A stretch of 6,476 bases of DNA from Thauera sp. (GTDB lineage Bacteria; Pseudomonadota; Gammaproteobacteria; Burkholderiales; Rhodocyclaceae), in contig JAKLLJ010000197.1 in assembly GCA_023150215.1 (NCBI GenBank), positions 1-6,476 of the forward strand, read 5' to 3'. The notes beneath the pieces were generated by a model, which saw only the letters and a list, made by a program, of their open reading frames with translations, ran no database searches and was not told the DNA's origin. Position numbers and translations under genes: made by a program. The first letter of the stretch is position 1; every line of letters begins with the position of its first letter. Positions 6,349 through 6,476 of this stretch are shown one piece after another.

Positions 6349-6476
6349 GTTTCCGACTCCATGGCGGGCATCATGCCTTCGCCGTTACGCTTGCCTGCAT
6401 CCTTGCCCACCGCACGCCGCCAACGCATCAGGCGGCGGATGGTGTCCTTCCGACGCTGGAAGACGAGCACGAGTTC
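6345..6476 (-). CDS. ccmD: C-terminal part of heme exporter protein CcmD (cut by window edge)
   Basis: The frame is open from the right edge of the window to TGA at 6347-6345 and gives 43 residues: a short hydrophobic end (ELVLVF) followed by a strongly basic stretch (QRRKDTIRRLMRWRRA) and a polar tail. CcmD is a small single-helix inner-membrane protein with a basic cytoplasmic C-terminus that helps release holo-CcmE from CcmC. The visible piece fits the end of the helix plus that basic tail. The identification rests mainly on position directly before ccmE, the 4-base ATGA overlap and this charge pattern, since CcmD is poorly conserved in sequence. The remaining N-terminal helix and the expected ccmC would lie beyond the edge. 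Confidence 0.82.
   Translation of the reverse strand, partial: ELVLVFQRRKDTIRRLMRWRRAVGKDAGKRNGEGMMPAMESET

Overview
The window is very GC-rich DNA with tightly packed genes. It looks like a chromosomal piece of a betaproteobacterium, most likely a Rhodocyclales-type organism (Thauera/Azoarcus-like). That placement rests on protein style, base composition and the layout of the cytochrome c maturation genes, so it is an inference. Nothing in the window looks like a phage, transposon or CRISPR locus.

Left part, plus strand. Positions 1-201 hold the 3' end of an unrecognised gene. A 221-base spacer follows, carrying three copies of a small hairpin-forming repeat (core GGGAGCGAC ... GTCGCGAT) that resembles bacterial REP elements. 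Next comes alr, the PLP-dependent alanine racemase gene, from 423 to 1487. Its reading frame is complete from start to finish and its length is normal for the family, but codon 151 (873-875) is an in-frame TGA. The stop separates the PLP lysine from the catalytic tyrosine. Either the gene is broken by a nonsense mutation, the base is a sequencing error, or the stop is suppressed. This is the most notable point in the window.

Right part, minus strand, read from 6476 down to 1515. This is a System I cytochrome c maturation operon in the order ccmD (partial), ccmE, ccmF, ccmG, ccmH, ccmI. ccmA, ccmB and ccmC presumably lie beyond the right edge. The genes overlap or nearly touch (4 bp, 1 nt gap, 18 nt gap, 11 bp, 4 bp), so they are probably co-transcribed and translationally coupled. 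CcmE carries heme covalently in the periplasm, with CcmD needed for release of holo-CcmE. CcmF is the heme lyase membrane core. CcmG and CcmH are thiol-redox proteins that keep the apocytochrome CXXCH cysteines reduced. CcmI is a TPR chaperone for the apocytochrome. The main expected catalytic or binding residues of CcmE, CcmF, CcmG and CcmH are present. ccmH and ccmI are separate genes, unlike the fused E. coli CcmH.

The ccm operon and alr are convergent, with only 27 bases between their stop codons. A short period-7 repeat lies there and no convincing terminator is visible. I found no clearly new multi-gene system. The observations worth following are the interrupted alr, the hairpin repeat cluster, the heptad repeat at the convergent junction, and family-level peculiarities in CcmG and CcmH.
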